This document shows, piece by piece, positions 1 through 7,557 of a DNA stretch of 10,284 bases. The notes under the pieces were generated by a model that did no database searches, was not told where the DNA came from, and saw nothing but the letters and a program-made list of their open reading frames with translations. The translations under genes and the position numbers were made by a program. Every line of letters starts with the position of its first letter. Positions within the stretch are counted from its first letter, which is position 1. Source of the stretch: an uncultured Clostridia bacterium (GTDB taxonomy: Bacteria > Bacillota > Clostridia > Oscillospirales > Oscillospiraceae); contig CAMELY010000039.1 in NCBI GenBank assembly GCA_945926565.1, positions 1 to 10,284 on the forward strand, given 5' to 3'.

Positions 1-238
1 CTTGTAAAATCAACCCTGCAATAGGAAAATTAAGTCTTGTTGCTAAATCAAATGATACTCCAGTTCCAAGACTAAATCCATATAGAACAATTTGCTATGG
101 ACGAAACTTTAATGTATCGCTTGCATATTCGTATGTTTTTATAATATTATAATACACAGAAAATGACTATATGTCAATAGACCATTTTAATAATCATGTG
201 AAATATGATTTTAATAATTACGAAAAACGATAGTAGAA
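1..238 (-). pseudogene. Broken alpha/beta-hydrolase remnant in AT-rich DNA
   Basis: Reading the minus strand from about 166 down to 2, one frame encodes two peptides split by a TAG at 95-97. The first contains SVYYNIIKTYEYA; the second starts QIVLYGFSLGTG and continues VSFDLATRLNFPIAGLILQ, running off the window edge. GFSLG fits the G-x-S-x-G nucleophile elbow, and the surroundings resemble ABHD17/FAM108-type serine hydrolases (pattern LYxDIxxxYxYL, then IxLYGxSxGTGxxxDLA). A second stop (TAG, 167-169) precedes the first peptide. Upstream, another frame (about 238-172) holds HDY-stop-NGLLTYS, weakly like the family's YDYxGYGLS stretch, which suggests a frameshift. The remainder of the gene is outside the window. 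Base composition is strikingly AT-rich compared with the GC-rich neighbours. It is either a decayed transferred gene or foreign sequence joined here by assembly. The hydrolase-like peptide is fairly clear; its origin is not. Confidence 0.5.
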
Positions 239-270
239 ATATAGAATATGGTTCACTGTTCCGCCGTACG

Positions 271-305
271 AAAAAGCCCGCCGCTCACAGTTCGAGCGGC
301 GGGCT
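271..305 (-). terminator. Intrinsic terminator of the Big_2 protein gene
   Basis: A perfect 11-bp GC-rich stem, AGCCCGCCGCT (275-285) with AGCGGCGGGCT (295-305), encloses a 9-base loop. Read on the minus strand it is followed directly by a run of T (271-275 on the plus strand are A). It lies 23 bases beyond the stop codon of the gene at 329-1666. Confidence 0.88.
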
Positions 306-328
306 GTACGTTTTTAGAATAGAGAAAC

Positions 329-1666
329 TCAGGCCTTGACCCGGGCAATGGCGGAGGCGGTGGCGCCGTCCGGTCCGGTGGCTGTGATGGTGGCGGTGCC
401 GGGAGCCACGGCGGTGACAATACCGGTCTCGCCCACGGTGGCCACAGACTCGTCAGAGGAGGTCCAGGTGACCTGATCGGCGTTCTCGTCCATCAGCGGA
501 TGGCGCTCGCCCACCTTGAGGGTAAAGTCCTCCCGGTTGAGCTGGATGTCCACATGGGCGCCGGTGTTGGCAGGAGCATCCTCCTCACCGTCGTCGGCAG
601 GGAGTTCCTCGACGCCGTCAGTTTCGCTGGCAGGGCCGCAGACCACCCAGCAGGAGGCGTGGGGGCTGCTGTCAGAGGAGGCGGCGCCCACGGCGGCCAC
701 GGCGGCAATGCTGCAGCTGCCCTCGCCCACATACTCCACCTGGGCGATATTGGGGCCGATGGAGGTGACAATGGCCACATTCTCATCGCTGCTGGCCCAG
801 GCGATGGTGCCGTCCCACTCAGTATCCAGGGTGGCGGTGAGAATGGCCATCTCGCCCTCCGCCAGGTTCAGCGTCTCTTGATCCAGAGTGACCGAAGTGG
901 GCACCGGTACGGGCTCTTCAGGCTCAGTGTCGACCGGCTGATCGGCGTCATTGCCCACCGTCTCGCCCTGCTGCTCCTCGGGAAGCATGTCGGTGAGCGC
1001 GGAGATGCCGGGGAGCTTGCTCAGATCCGGCAGATTCCAGCCCATGGAGGGGCCCAGAATATAGACCATCCGGACGCCCAGCACGATGGCCACCAGCACC
1101 AGAATCGCCACCAGGAAGGTGAGCACCTTGCCCACCACGCTCTTGCGGCGGATGGGCTTCTCCTCCACCAGAGTGGGGAGCCGGTCGGTGTCCCGGTGAG
1201 TGGGCCGGGCGGGCTGGAAGGACTGGGTCTGGGAGGGATCCCGCATGGCATAGTAGGAGGGATCGGGGATGGGGCCGGTGGTGCGCTGGACGGGCCGGTC
1301 GCCCCGCATGGGGGAGATGGGCCGGGTGCCCTCCTGCTGATGGGCCCGGGCGGCAGCGGCGTAGCTGTTGTCCGCCATGGGGCGAGGCCGGGTGGTCTGG
1401 CTCACCTGTGTGGGCTGAGCGGGCTGAGCGGGCTGGGCCGGCTGACGGGGCTGGCGGGGCGGGGCGCTGGGCACCGGGGTGTCGCTCTGGTCGGAGATGG
1501 AGCGGAGAATCTCATCAATCACTGCGTCGTCAATGCCGGACGAGCCGCTGCTGCGGCTGTCGCCGGAGAAATGGATGGTATCATCCAGAGAAAAATCGAA
1601 ATCGGTATCGGGCGCGGCGGAGGAACCGCCGGAGAGACGTCTGCCGCCTTTGGAATCTCTTGCCAT
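329..1666 (-). CDS. Single-pass membrane protein with two Big_2 Ig-like domains
   Basis: I do not recognise a named gene. From the chosen start the product is 445 residues. Residues 1 to about 170 are low-complexity, rich in Ser, Pro, Gln and Arg, with an acidic patch near 20-60 and a short QPAQPAQP repeat near 75-85. A basic cluster (RRKSVVGK, about 173-180) precedes one hydrophobic segment (VLTFLVAILVLVAIVLGV, about 181-198). The positive-inside rule therefore predicts a cytoplasmic N-terminus and an extracytoplasmic C-terminus. After an acidic, Pro-rich linker come two bacterial Ig-like group 2 domains (about 257-343 and 371-445). The second shows the classic WTSSDESVATV and VTAVAPGTATITATG strings. 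No catalytic motif, signal peptidase site or sortase signal is evident. The start is set by AAGGAAAGGAC eight bases upstream; an in-frame extension to 1765 would overlap the promoter. It is transcribed separately from mfd. A surface or cell-envelope binding role is inferred from Big_2 domains only. Confidence 0.85.
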   Translation of the reverse strand: MARDSKGGRRLSGGSSAAPDTDFDFSLDDTIHFSGDSRSSGSSGIDDAVIDEILRSISDQSDTPVPSAPPRQPRQPAQPAQPAQPTQVSQTTRPRPMADNSYAAAARAHQQEGTRPISPMRGDRPVQRTTGPIPDPSYYAMRDPSQTQSFQPARPTHRDTDRLPTLVEEKPIRRKSVVGKVLTFLVAILVLVAIVLGVRMVYILGPSMGWNLPDLSKLPGISALTDMLPEEQQGETVGNDADQPVDTEPEEPVPVPTSVTLDQETLNLAEGEMAILTATLDTEWDGTIAWASSDENVAIVTSIGPNIAQVEYVGEGSCSIAAVAAVGAASSDSSPHASCWVVCGPASETDGVEELPADDGEEDAPANTGAHVDIQLNREDFTLKVGERHPLMDENADQVTWTSSDESVATVGETGIVTAVAPGTATITATGPDGATASAIARVKA

Positions 1667-1674
1667 GGTATAAC

Positions 1675-1683
1675 GTCCTTTCC
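1675..1683 (-). promoter_or_regulatory. Ribosome binding site fixing the Big_2 gene start
   Basis: The minus strand reads GGAAAGGAC, eight bases before ATG at 1666. No comparable site precedes the farther in-frame ATG at 1765, which falls inside the -35 box. Confidence 0.75.
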
Positions 1684-1736
1684 TTGGTATCTGTATGGAA
1701 ACGGGGGAAAACCCACATAATTCGAGCTTACATAAT

Positions 1737-1765
1737 ATCATACCCCGGTTTTTCTTCCCCGTCAA
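1737..1765 (-). promoter_or_regulatory. Sigma-A-type promoter of the Big_2 protein gene
   Basis: On the minus strand TTGACG (1760-1765) and TATGAT (1737-1742) are separated by exactly 17 bases, close to the vegetative consensus. The predicted RNA start is near 1730, giving a leader of about 65 bases before ATG at 1666. It lies in the 156-base gap after mfd, so the downstream gene can be expressed independently of the mfd transcript. Confidence 0.8.
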
Positions 1766-1822
1766 CTGTTTGAGACAAATTCACAAGCTGTCAGGAGGGG
1801 AAGAAAACGCTTCCGGGGGCGG

Positions 1823-4800
1823 TCAGGCACTCTGGCGGGCCTTGGCATACTCCTTGACCAGCCGGTCAGACCAGGCAAGGGAATTCTCTCCCGGCCGCAG
1901 CCGGAGGGAGAGGACAATCTTGTCCCCGGGGGAAAAGAGCAGCCGGCCCTTGAAGATCGGCATGCCGCACAGCCGGGCCACGGCGGGGAGATCCGCCTCT
2001 TTGAGGGAGAAGTTCACCACGGTGCCCTTCTGACTTACGTCGGTAAAGCCTGCCTCGGCGGCGGCGGAGCGGAGCAGCGCCACCGAGATCAGGTTGTTCA
2101 CCGCTTTGGGGGGCTCTCCATAGCGGTCGATCAGCTCGTCTACCATATCGTCGGCGTCCGCCTCGGTGCGGATCCGGGCGATGCGGCGGTAGAGATCCAT
2201 CCGCTGCTCGGCGGAGGGGATATAGCTCTCCGGCAGGTTGGCGGAGACGGTCAGGTCGGCGGTGACCCCTTCGGCCCGCACCGGGGTCTCTCCCTTCTCC
2301 TCCAGCACCGCCTCCTCCAGCAGCTTGAGGTACATGTCGTAGCCCACCGACATCATAAAGCCGGACTGCTCCGCGCCCAGCAGGTTGCCGGCGCCCCGGA
2401 TCTCCAGATCCCGCATGGCGATCTTGAAGCCGGCGCCGAACTCGGCAAACTCCCGGACGGCGGAGAGCCGCTTGGCGGCAATGTCTGTGAGCACCTTGCC
2501 CCGCCGGTAGGTGAGGTAGGCGAAGGCCCGCCGGGAGGAGCGGCCCACCCGGCCCCGGATCTGGTGGAGCTGGGCCAGGCCCATCTTGTCCGCGTCCTCG
2601 ATGATGAGGGTGTTGACGTTGGGGATATCAATGCCGGTCTCGATGATGGTGGTGCAGACCAGCACCTGAATCTCGCCGTCGATCACCTTGCTCATGACGG
2701 CGTGGAGCTGATCCTCGGTCATCTTGCCGTGGGCGTAGGCCACCTTCACGTCCTCCCCCAGCATCTCCTGGATGCGCAGGGCGGTGGTTGCGATGGACTC
2801 CACCCGGTTGTGGAGGTAATACACCTGGCCGCCCCGGCCGATCTCCCGCCCCATGGCCTCAGCCAGCATGGACCAGTTGTGCTCCAGCACATAGGTCTGT
2901 ACCGGCTGGCGGTCCAGGGGGGGCTCCTCCAGGGTGGACATGTCCCGGATGCCGGAGAGGGCCATATTCATGGTGCGGGGGATGGGGGTGGCGGAGAGGG
3001 TGAGCACGTCCACCTGTTTGGTGATCTCCTTCAGCTTCTCCTTCTGGCTGACGCCGAAGCGCTGCTCCTCGTCCACCACCAGCAGGCCCAGATCCTTGAA
3101 CTGAATGTCCTTGGAAAACAGCCGGTGGGTGCCGATGAGTACATCAATGAGTCCCTGCTCCAGCTCCTTGAGAATCAGCTTCATCTGATTGGGAGTCTGG
3201 AACCGGCTGACCACGGCGATCTTCACCGGGAAGCCCTGGAACCGCTGGAGGGCGGTCTGGTAGTGCTGATTGGCCAGTACGGTGGTGGGGGCCAGAATGG
3301 CCGCCTGCTTGCCCTCCAGGACGCACTTCATCACCGCCCGGAGGGCCACCTCGGTCTTGCCGTAGCCCACGTCGCCGCAGAGCAGCCGGTCCATGGGCAC
3401 CGGTTTTTCCATGTCCGCCTTGATCTCCTGAATGCAGCGAAGCTGATCCTCTGTCTCCTGATATTCGAATTTGTCCTCAAACTCCTTCTGCCAGGGGTCA
3501 TCGGGGTGGAAAGCGTAGCCCGGCTGGCGCTGGCGCTGGGCATAGAGCTGAATCAGCCCCTTGGCCAGCTCCTTGGTGGCCTTTCGGGCCTTGGTCTTGG
3601 CCTTGGCCCAGTCGGTGCCCCCCAGCTTGGAGAGCTTGGTGCGCTCGTTGGCGTCCTCGCCGCCGCCGATATATTTGCTCACCAGATCCAATTGGGTGGC
3701 GGGGACATAGAGGGTGTCCGCCCCGGAGTAGGCCAGCTTGATATAGTCTTTCTCCACCCCGTCCACTTTCATCTTGACCAGCTCCACGAACCGGCCGATG
3801 CCGTGGGTCTCGTGAACCACCAGGTCGCCGGGGGACAGGTCGGTGAAGCTCTGGAGCTTCTGCCGGTTGGTGGCCTTCTTTTTCTCCGCAGTGTGGGATT
3901 TTCTTACGGTTATGGCGGTACCCTCGGTGAGAACGGCAAAGCCGGGGTACTCCATGCCGGCGGAGAGGCCGCCTACCGTCAGATAGATCTCGCCGGGCTT
4001 GGGCAGCGCTTTTAAATCCAGATCAATGGCCGCCGGAACCTGCTGCTCCTGGAGCAGATCCCGCAGGGCCTTGACCCGGCCCTGGGTGGAGCAGAGTACC
4101 ACCGTGGCAGCCCCGTCATTCTGGTAATGGCGCAGGTCAGAGACGGCGGTCTCCAGGCTGGCGCCGAAGGAGGGCAGCTGCTTGCAGGTGGCGTTGACCA
4201 GAGCCACCGGATCGCTGGGACAGGTGGAGGTGAGAAAGCTGTCCAGATAGGCGCTGGGGTAGTCCCGGGTAAGCCGGTGGACGAATCTGTCCCACTCGGC
4301 GGCCAGGGAGAGGACGCCGGGGCGGAGAATACCGCTCTGGGTCAGAGCCTGGACGTCCTCGGTGAGCCGCCAGAGGTAGTGCTCCCCGGCGGCCTTGCAA
4401 CGGCTGCTGTCCGCCCAGAGCACCATGGCGTACTCGGGCAGATAGTCGGCGGCGCAGGCGAATTTGGGATAGATCAGATCCAGATACCGGTCCGCCGCCG
4501 GGAAGTGCTGGAGCTGGGCCAGCTGCTCACTGTCCTGCCGCAGGGTCTGAAGCAGAGGGGCAGTGTCTTTCGCCTTGCGCTTTTCCAGCTTGCGGATACG
4601 GCTCTCCAGCTCGGCCACCAGGCCCAGAACGCCGCCGGAGGCCAGCTGAGGCAGGGTCTCCGCCGCCGGCAGCAGCAATGCCTGGGAGACGTTCTCCGTC
4701 CGGCGCTGGGTGGAGGGATCGAACTGGCCCAGGGTGTCCACCTCGTCTCCCCAAAACTCCGCCCGCACCGGGGCATCCATGCCGGGAGAGTAGACGTCCA

Positions 4801-5335
4801 GAATGCCGCCCCGGAGGGCGAACTGGCCGGGGCCCTCCACCTGGTCGCACCGGCTGTAGCCGGCGGCGGTGAGCTGGGCGGCCAGCCGCTGGAGGTCGAT
4901 CCTTGCCCCAACTGACAGGGTGAGGCAGGCGCCCTTCAGCGTCTCCGGGGGCATAGTGCGCTGCATCAGCCCCTCCACCGTGGCGATGAGGAAGGAAAAC
5001 TTGCCCTCCGGCAGCTGGTGCAGCACCCGCAGCCGCTTATGCTCCCACTGGTGAGAGATGGTGGCGTCATGGAAGGTGAACTCCCGGCCCATGAGCAGCA
5101 GGGGCTCGGCGCCGGTGAGGGCACGGAGATCGGCTGCCAGCCTTTTCCCCTCGTTCTCGTCCGGACAGAGGAGCACCACGGGACAGTCCAGCTGCTCCCC
5201 CAGCGCCGCGGCCAGATGGGCCCGGTGAACGCCGGAAAGGCCGGACACCGCCACGGGGGAGCGTCCGGCATCCAGCTGAGCCGTCAGCTCCCGGAAGGCG
5301 GGCTGACGGAAGAAAATTTGATTCAGTTGTTTCAT
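1823..5335 (-). CDS. mfd: Transcription-repair coupling factor Mfd
   Basis: Mfd is an ATP-driven DNA translocase. It recognises RNA polymerase stalled at lesions, displaces it and recruits UvrA to start nucleotide excision repair. The product is 1170 residues, normal for the family (about 1150-1180). The UvrB-like N-terminal module includes [13 protein letters not shown] (about 173-185). The polymerase-interacting CarD-like domain begins [16 protein letters not shown] (about 500-515). The translocase shows Walker [10 protein letters not shown] (654-662), DEEQ box (755-758), SATPIPRT (781-788), GRVGRS (928-933) and the translocation motif RGAGNLLG (980-987). A C-terminal domain of normal length follows, so the gene looks intact. 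The start MKQLNQIF is preceded by AAAGGAG; an in-frame ATG 18 codons earlier lacks a site. It lies downstream of pth on the same strand, as in many Firmicutes, but a 202-base gap with palindromic repeats separates them. Confidence 0.98.
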   Translation of the reverse strand: MKQLNQIFFRQPAFRELTAQLDAGRSPVAVSGLSGVHRAHLAAALGEQLDCPVVLLCPDENEGKRLAADLRALTGAEPLLLMGREFTFHDATISHQWEHKRLRVLHQLPEGKFSFLIATVEGLMQRTMPPETLKGACLTLSVGARIDLQRLAAQLTAAGYSRCDQVEGPGQFALRGGILDVYSPGMDAPVRAEFWGDEVDTLGQFDPSTQRRTENVSQALLLPAAETLPQLASGGVLGLVAELESRIRKLEKRKAKDTAPLLQTLRQDSEQLAQLQHFPAADRYLDLIYPKFACAADYLPEYAMVLWADSSRCKAAGEHYLWRLTEDVQALTQSGILRPGVLSLAAEWDRFVHRLTRDYPSAYLDSFLTSTCPSDPVALVNATCKQLPSFGASLETAVSDLRHYQNDGAATVVLCSTQGRVKALRDLLQEQQVPAAIDLDLKALPKPGEIYLTVGGLSAGMEYPGFAVLTEGTAITVRKSHTAEKKKATNRQKLQSFTDLSPGDLVVHETHGIGRFVELVKMKVDGVEKDYIKLAYSGADTLYVPATQLDLVSKYIGGGEDANERTKLSKLGGTDWAKAKTKARKATKELAKGLIQLYAQRQRQPGYAFHPDDPWQKEFEDKFEYQETEDQLRCIQEIKADMEKPVPMDRLLCGDVGYGKTEVALRAVMKCVLEGKQAAILAPTTVLANQHYQTALQRFQGFPVKIAVVSRFQTPNQMKLILKELEQGLIDVLIGTHRLFSKDIQFKDLGLLVVDEEQRFGVSQKEKLKEITKQVDVLTLSATPIPRTMNMALSGIRDMSTLEEPPLDRQPVQTYVLEHNWSMLAEAMGREIGRGGQVYYLHNRVESIATTALRIQEMLGEDVKVAYAHGKMTEDQLHAVMSKVIDGEIQVLVCTTIIETGIDIPNVNTLIIEDADKMGLAQLHQIRGRVGRSSRRAFAYLTYRRGKVLTDIAAKRLSAVREFAEFGAGFKIAMRDLEIRGAGNLLGAEQSGFMMSVGYDMYLKLLEEAVLEEKGETPVRAEGVTADLTVSANLPESYIPSAEQRMDLYRRIARIRTEADADDMVDELIDRYGEPPKAVNNLISVALLRSAAAEAGFTDVSQKGTVVNFSLKEADLPAVARLCGMPIFKGRLLFSPGDKIVLSLRLRPGENSLAWSDRLVKEYAKARQSA

Positions 5336-5340
5336 GGAGG

Positions 5341-5347
5341 CTCCTTT
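5341..5347 (-). promoter_or_regulatory. Ribosome binding site fixing the mfd start
   Basis: AAAGGAG on the minus strand sits five bases before ATG at 5335. This supports the internal start over the upstream in-frame ATG at 5389. Confidence 0.7.
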
Positions 5348-5380
5348 CGGGAGGGGTAAGGGGAAGCACGGTGAAGGCTT

Positions 5381-5436
5381 GCCCCTCATCAGTCGCCTTT
5401 GGCGACAGCTTCCCCCAAGGGGGAAGCCTTAGGGGC
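5381..5436 (+). repeat. Double-hairpin palindromic repeat, copy A
   Basis: Outer arms GCCCCT (5381-5386) and AGGGGC (5431-5436) enclose two perfect hairpins. These are GTCGCC-TTT-GGCGAC (5392-5406) and GCTTCCCCC-AA-GGGGGAAGC (5408-5427). The unit starts with CCCTCATC, like copy B read on the other strand. No protein-coding potential is apparent. I recall similar CCTCATC...CTTCCCCC palindromes scattered in Oscillospiraceae intergenic DNA, but could not check this. Confidence 0.75.
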
Positions 5437-5478
5437 GTACACCTTCAAATGATGCAAAAAAGAACAAGGGCAGAGCAG

Positions 5479-5530
5479 CCTTCCCCCAGGGGGGGAAGGT
5501 GTCAGCGCCTTTGGCGCTGACGGATGAGGG
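5479..5530 (-). repeat. Double-hairpin palindromic repeat, copy B (inverted)
   Basis: This is the same architecture as copy A in opposite orientation. It has a CCTTCCCCC / GGGGGAAGG hairpin (5479-5499), a perfect GTCAGCGCC-TTT-GGCGCTGAC hairpin (5501-5521), then GGATGAGGGA. It begins seven bases after the pth stop codon, so it forms the first structure in the RNA after pth. It lacks a T-run and is not a standard terminator. Such a stable hairpin could protect the pth mRNA end or reduce readthrough into mfd; that is inference. Confidence 0.75.
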
Positions 5531-5537
5531 AATCCGC

Positions 5538-6137
5538 TCATTTTCCATTATACCGGTTCATCGCCCGATCCATGCCCTGGGTGAGAATACATTCGATGGT
5601 GTCGCAGGCGGTCTCCGCCGCCTGAGCCACCAGCTTCTGATCCGTGGGGGAGAATTTACCCAGCACCCAATCCGCCAGGTCATAGTCCGGATGGGGCTTT
5701 TTACCCACGCCGATCTTGATGCGGGGGAAGTCCTGGCTGCCCAGCATATTGATGATGGACTTGAGGCCGTTGTGGCCTCCGGCGGAACCATTCCGGCGCA
5801 GGCGCAGCCGGCCGGGGTCCAGGGTCACGTCGTCGGACACCACCAGGCAGCGCTCCGGCGGCACCTTATAAAAGGCTGCGGCCTCCTGGAGGGCGGTGCC
5901 GGAGAGATTCATATAGGTGTTGGGCTTCATGACCAGCACCTTGTGGCCGCCGATCTCCACCGTGCCGGTGAGGGCCTTGAAACGGATCCGCTTGATCTCA
6001 AAGCCCTTTTTGGAGGCCAGTGTGTCGGCGGTGAGAAAGCCCACGTTGTGCCGGCTGTTTTCATATTCCCGGCCGGGATTGCCCAGGCAGCAGAGAATCC
6101 ACTCCACGCCTGAGCCGGTGCTTTTTTGGAAGAACAT
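5538..6137 (-). CDS. pth: Peptidyl-tRNA hydrolase
   Basis: Pth cleaves the ester bond in peptidyl-tRNAs dropped by the ribosome, recycling tRNA in the cytoplasm. The 199-residue product carries the family signature LGNPGREYENSRHNVGF near the N-terminus. Active-site residues align with the E. coli enzyme: Asn20 (E. coli Asn10), His30 (His20), Asn77 in MNLSG (Asn68 region), Asp102 in VVSDDV (Asp93) and Asn123 in GGHNGL (Asn114). The N-terminus is about ten residues longer than usual. ATG at 6137 has GAGG five bases upstream; a GTG at codon 11 is an alternative start with a weaker site. It lies 107 bases after prs with no clear promoter between them, so co-transcription from the prs promoter is likely. 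Confidence 0.96.
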   Translation of the reverse strand: MFFQKSTGSGVEWILCCLGNPGREYENSRHNVGFLTADTLASKKGFEIKRIRFKALTGTVEIGGHKVLVMKPNTYMNLSGTALQEAAAFYKVPPERCLVVSDDVTLDPGRLRLRRNGSAGGHNGLKSIINMLGSQDFPRIKIGVGKKPHPDYDLADWVLGKFSPTDQKLVAQAAETACDTIECILTQGMDRAMNRYNGK

Positions 6138-6185
6138 AAAAACCTCGTTTCTGGTCGAATCCTGTCAAAGGCAGAACACGCCCAA

Positions 6186-6212
6186 CAGGGGATGCCGCAG
6201 CGGCACCCCCTG
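6186..6212. other. Hairpin in the prs-pth gap
   Basis: CAGGGG-A-TGCC (6186-6196) can pair with GGCA-CCCCCTG (6202-6212), leaving a five-base loop and minor bulges. No T-run follows on either strand, so it is not a canonical terminator. It may be an attenuating or stabilising element within the prs-pth transcript. Confidence 0.4.
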
Positions 6213-6244
6213 GTTATGACGGTAATTGATTCAATTCGACGCGA

Positions 6245-7237
6245 TCAGGCGTAGATGGAGGAGATGGACACCTCGTTGTAGATGCGACCGATGGCGTCGG
6301 CAAACATGTTGGCAGTGGAGAGATACTTGAGCTTGGTGCTGCCCTTGGCCGCCTCCGGCATGGGGATGGTGTCCAGGAAGACCAGCTCGTCCAGAACAGA
6401 GTGCTCAATCCGCTCCAGAGCGGGGCCGGAGAGAACGCCGTGGGTGGCGCAGGCGGAGATGCTCTTGGCGCCGCCCTCCTCCACCAGGGCGCGGGCCGCG
6501 CCGCACAGGGAGCCGGCGGTGTCCACCATGTCGTCCAGCAGGATGACGTTCTTGCCCCGGACGTCGCCGATGATATTCTTCACCTCGGAGTGGTTGGCCT
6601 TCTGACGGCGCTTGTCCACGATGGCCAGCGGCATATTCATCTTCTGGGCAAAGGCCCGGGCCCGGGCCACGGAGCCCACGTCGGGGGAGACGACAACAGT
6701 CTCGTCCTCACAGCCGGCGTATTTGGCCTGGAAATACTTGACAAACAGGGGGGAACCGGGGAGGTTGTCCATGGGGATATCGAAGAAGCCCTGGATCTGG
6801 GCGCAGTGGATGTCCATGGTCAGCACGTGGTTGACGCCGGCGCTCTCCAGCAGGTTGGCGGTCAGCTTGGCGGAGATGGGGTCGCGGGGCTTGGTCTTCC
6901 GGTCCTGCCGGGCGTAGCCGTAATAGGGGATGACGGCGGTGATCCGGCCGGCGGAGGCCCGCTTGCAGGCGTCGATCATGACGCACAGCTCCATGAGATG
7001 GTCGTTGACGGAACGGTAGCTGGCAGTGCCCCGCACGCCGGTGGCACAGGTGGACTGGATCAGAAATACATCACTGCCGCGGACGGTCTCATAGAAGGAG
7101 ACAAAGCTTTCGCCGTCGGAGAACTGCCCGCACTCCGCGTTGCCCAGGGGCACGTCCAGGGCGCCGCAGATGGCCTTGGCCAGCTGTACGTTGGAGCTTC
7201 CTGCGAAAATTTTGATGTCCTTGCCGTGTGAAATCAT
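6245..7237 (-). CDS. prs: Ribose-phosphate pyrophosphokinase (PRPP synthetase)
   Basis: The enzyme converts ribose 5-phosphate and ATP into PRPP, the precursor of purine, pyrimidine, NAD, histidine and tryptophan synthesis. The 330-residue product shows the N-terminal half FAGSSNVQLA, CGQFSDGE and YYGYARQDRK (105-114). It also has the catalytic-region motif MDIHCAQIQGFFDIP (141-155), VVSPDVGSVARA, DKRR (208-211) and the PRPP-binding loop LLDDMVDTAG (233-242). A slightly unusual feature is an extra stretch of about eight residues (around 65-76, TGVRGTASYR) between QSTC and VNDHLMEL, where most class I enzymes have only one or two residues. The start has AGAGGAGA roughly ten bases upstream. It is the first gene of the leftward block; in bacilli glmU would precede it, but here the rplU operon diverges instead. 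Confidence 0.97.
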   Translation of the reverse strand: MISHGKDIKIFAGSSNVQLAKAICGALDVPLGNAECGQFSDGESFVSFYETVRGSDVFLIQSTCATGVRGTASYRSVNDHLMELCVMIDACKRASAGRITAVIPYYGYARQDRKTKPRDPISAKLTANLLESAGVNHVLTMDIHCAQIQGFFDIPMDNLPGSPLFVKYFQAKYAGCEDETVVVSPDVGSVARARAFAQKMNMPLAIVDKRRQKANHSEVKNIIGDVRGKNVILLDDMVDTAGSLCGAARALVEEGGAKSISACATHGVLSGPALERIEHSVLDELVFLDTIPMPEAAKGSTKLKYLSTANMFADAIGRIYNEVSISSIYA

Positions 7238-7339
7238 AATTCTCTACTCTCCTCTGCTGTCGAATAAGCATCGCTCAGCCGTCTATAGTTTTCACTTGTT
7301 CGGAAAAAGAAAAAGCGTACCGCAGTACAATCTATTCTC

Positions 7340-7387
7340 ATTATAGCAAACAAGCCGGGAAAATCCACTGTTTTTCCCGTTTTTTTT
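7340..7387 (-). promoter_or_regulatory. prs promoter: extended -10 with upstream A-tract
   Basis: The minus strand carries a perfect TATAAT (7340-7345) preceded by TGC (7346-7348), an extended -10. The -35 region (about TGGATT) is poor. An A8 tract (7380-7387) lies around -47 to -54 from the predicted start near 7333, where an UP element would bind the polymerase alpha subunit. The leader to ATG at 7237 is about 95 bases. Confidence 0.65.
7356..7387 (+). terminator. Plus-strand terminator-like hairpin inside the divergent region
   Basis: CGGGAAAA (7356-7363) pairs with TTTTCCCG (7372-7379) and is followed by an unbroken T8 (7380-7387), a good intrinsic-terminator shape on the plus strand. 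No plus-strand gene lies upstream in the window, so it may stop antisense RNA from the prs side before rplU. Alternatively the T8 matters only as the prs A-tract on the other strand. Confidence 0.5.
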
Positions 7388-7433
7388 AGGGCTCGTCCGG
7401 TTATTTCCCTGTTGCACAAATTCCAAAAGCCGT

Positions 7434-7469
7434 TTTCGACAAAAATAGGCGTTTCGACAACGGTTTGTC
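7434..7469. promoter_or_regulatory. Possible operator: repeated TTTCGACAA with inverted half-site
   Basis: TTTCGACAA occurs at 7434-7442 and again at 7452-7460, 18 bases apart. The second copy forms an inverted repeat GACAA-CGGT-TTGTC (7456-7469). It sits between the prs and rplU promoters, about 54 bases before the rplU -35 box. No regulator is identified; chance is possible. Confidence 0.3.
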
Positions 7470-7522
7470 ACCTCCTGCCCGGATTTTCCTCAAAAATCTT
7501 TTGGGAAAATTACATCTTTCCG

Positions 7523-7551
7523 TTGACAAGCTATCATCGGGCTGTTAAAAT
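7523..7551 (+). promoter_or_regulatory. Strong vegetative promoter of rplU-prp-rpmA
   Basis: A perfect TTGACA (7523-7528) and TAAAAT (7546-7551) are separated by exactly 17 bases. The predicted RNA start is near 7558, giving an 84-base leader to rplU. Confidence 0.88.
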
Positions 7552-7557
7552 GAAAAG

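Noticed and set aside
500..1720. Plus-strand open frame of about 400 codons opposite the Big_2 gene
   Set aside because: It is Gly/His/Leu-rich with no family features, lies antisense to a gene with promoter, ribosome binding site and terminator, and arises from GC-rich codon bias.
1795..1822. Terminator directly after mfd
   Set aside because: A weak GGAAG/CTTCC hairpin is present but lacks a T-run on the minus strand; the mfd transcript may run into the next gene.
2564..4015. Plus-strand open frame of 483 codons inside mfd
   Set aside because: It is antisense to the conserved Mfd helicase motifs, with composition typical of the complementary frame of a GC-rich gene and no recognisable domain.
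5381..5530. CRISPR array in the pth-mfd gap
   Set aside because: There are only two units, they are inverted relative to each other and internally palindromic, with no regular spacers or cas genes.
6401..7231. Plus-strand open frame of 276 codons opposite prs
   Set aside because: It is antisense to the conserved Prs motifs, with low-complexity Gly/His/Val composition and no domain.
7234..7419. Small minus-strand frame of 61 codons upstream of prs
   Set aside because: It spans the prs promoter and leader, has no convincing ribosome binding site and resembles no family.
7395..7480. AGGAGGTGACA on the minus strand near 7468-7480, possibly leading a 19-codon TTG-start peptide
   Set aside because: It relies on a rare start codon, lies upstream of the prs promoter with no promoter of its own, and the peptide resembles nothing known.
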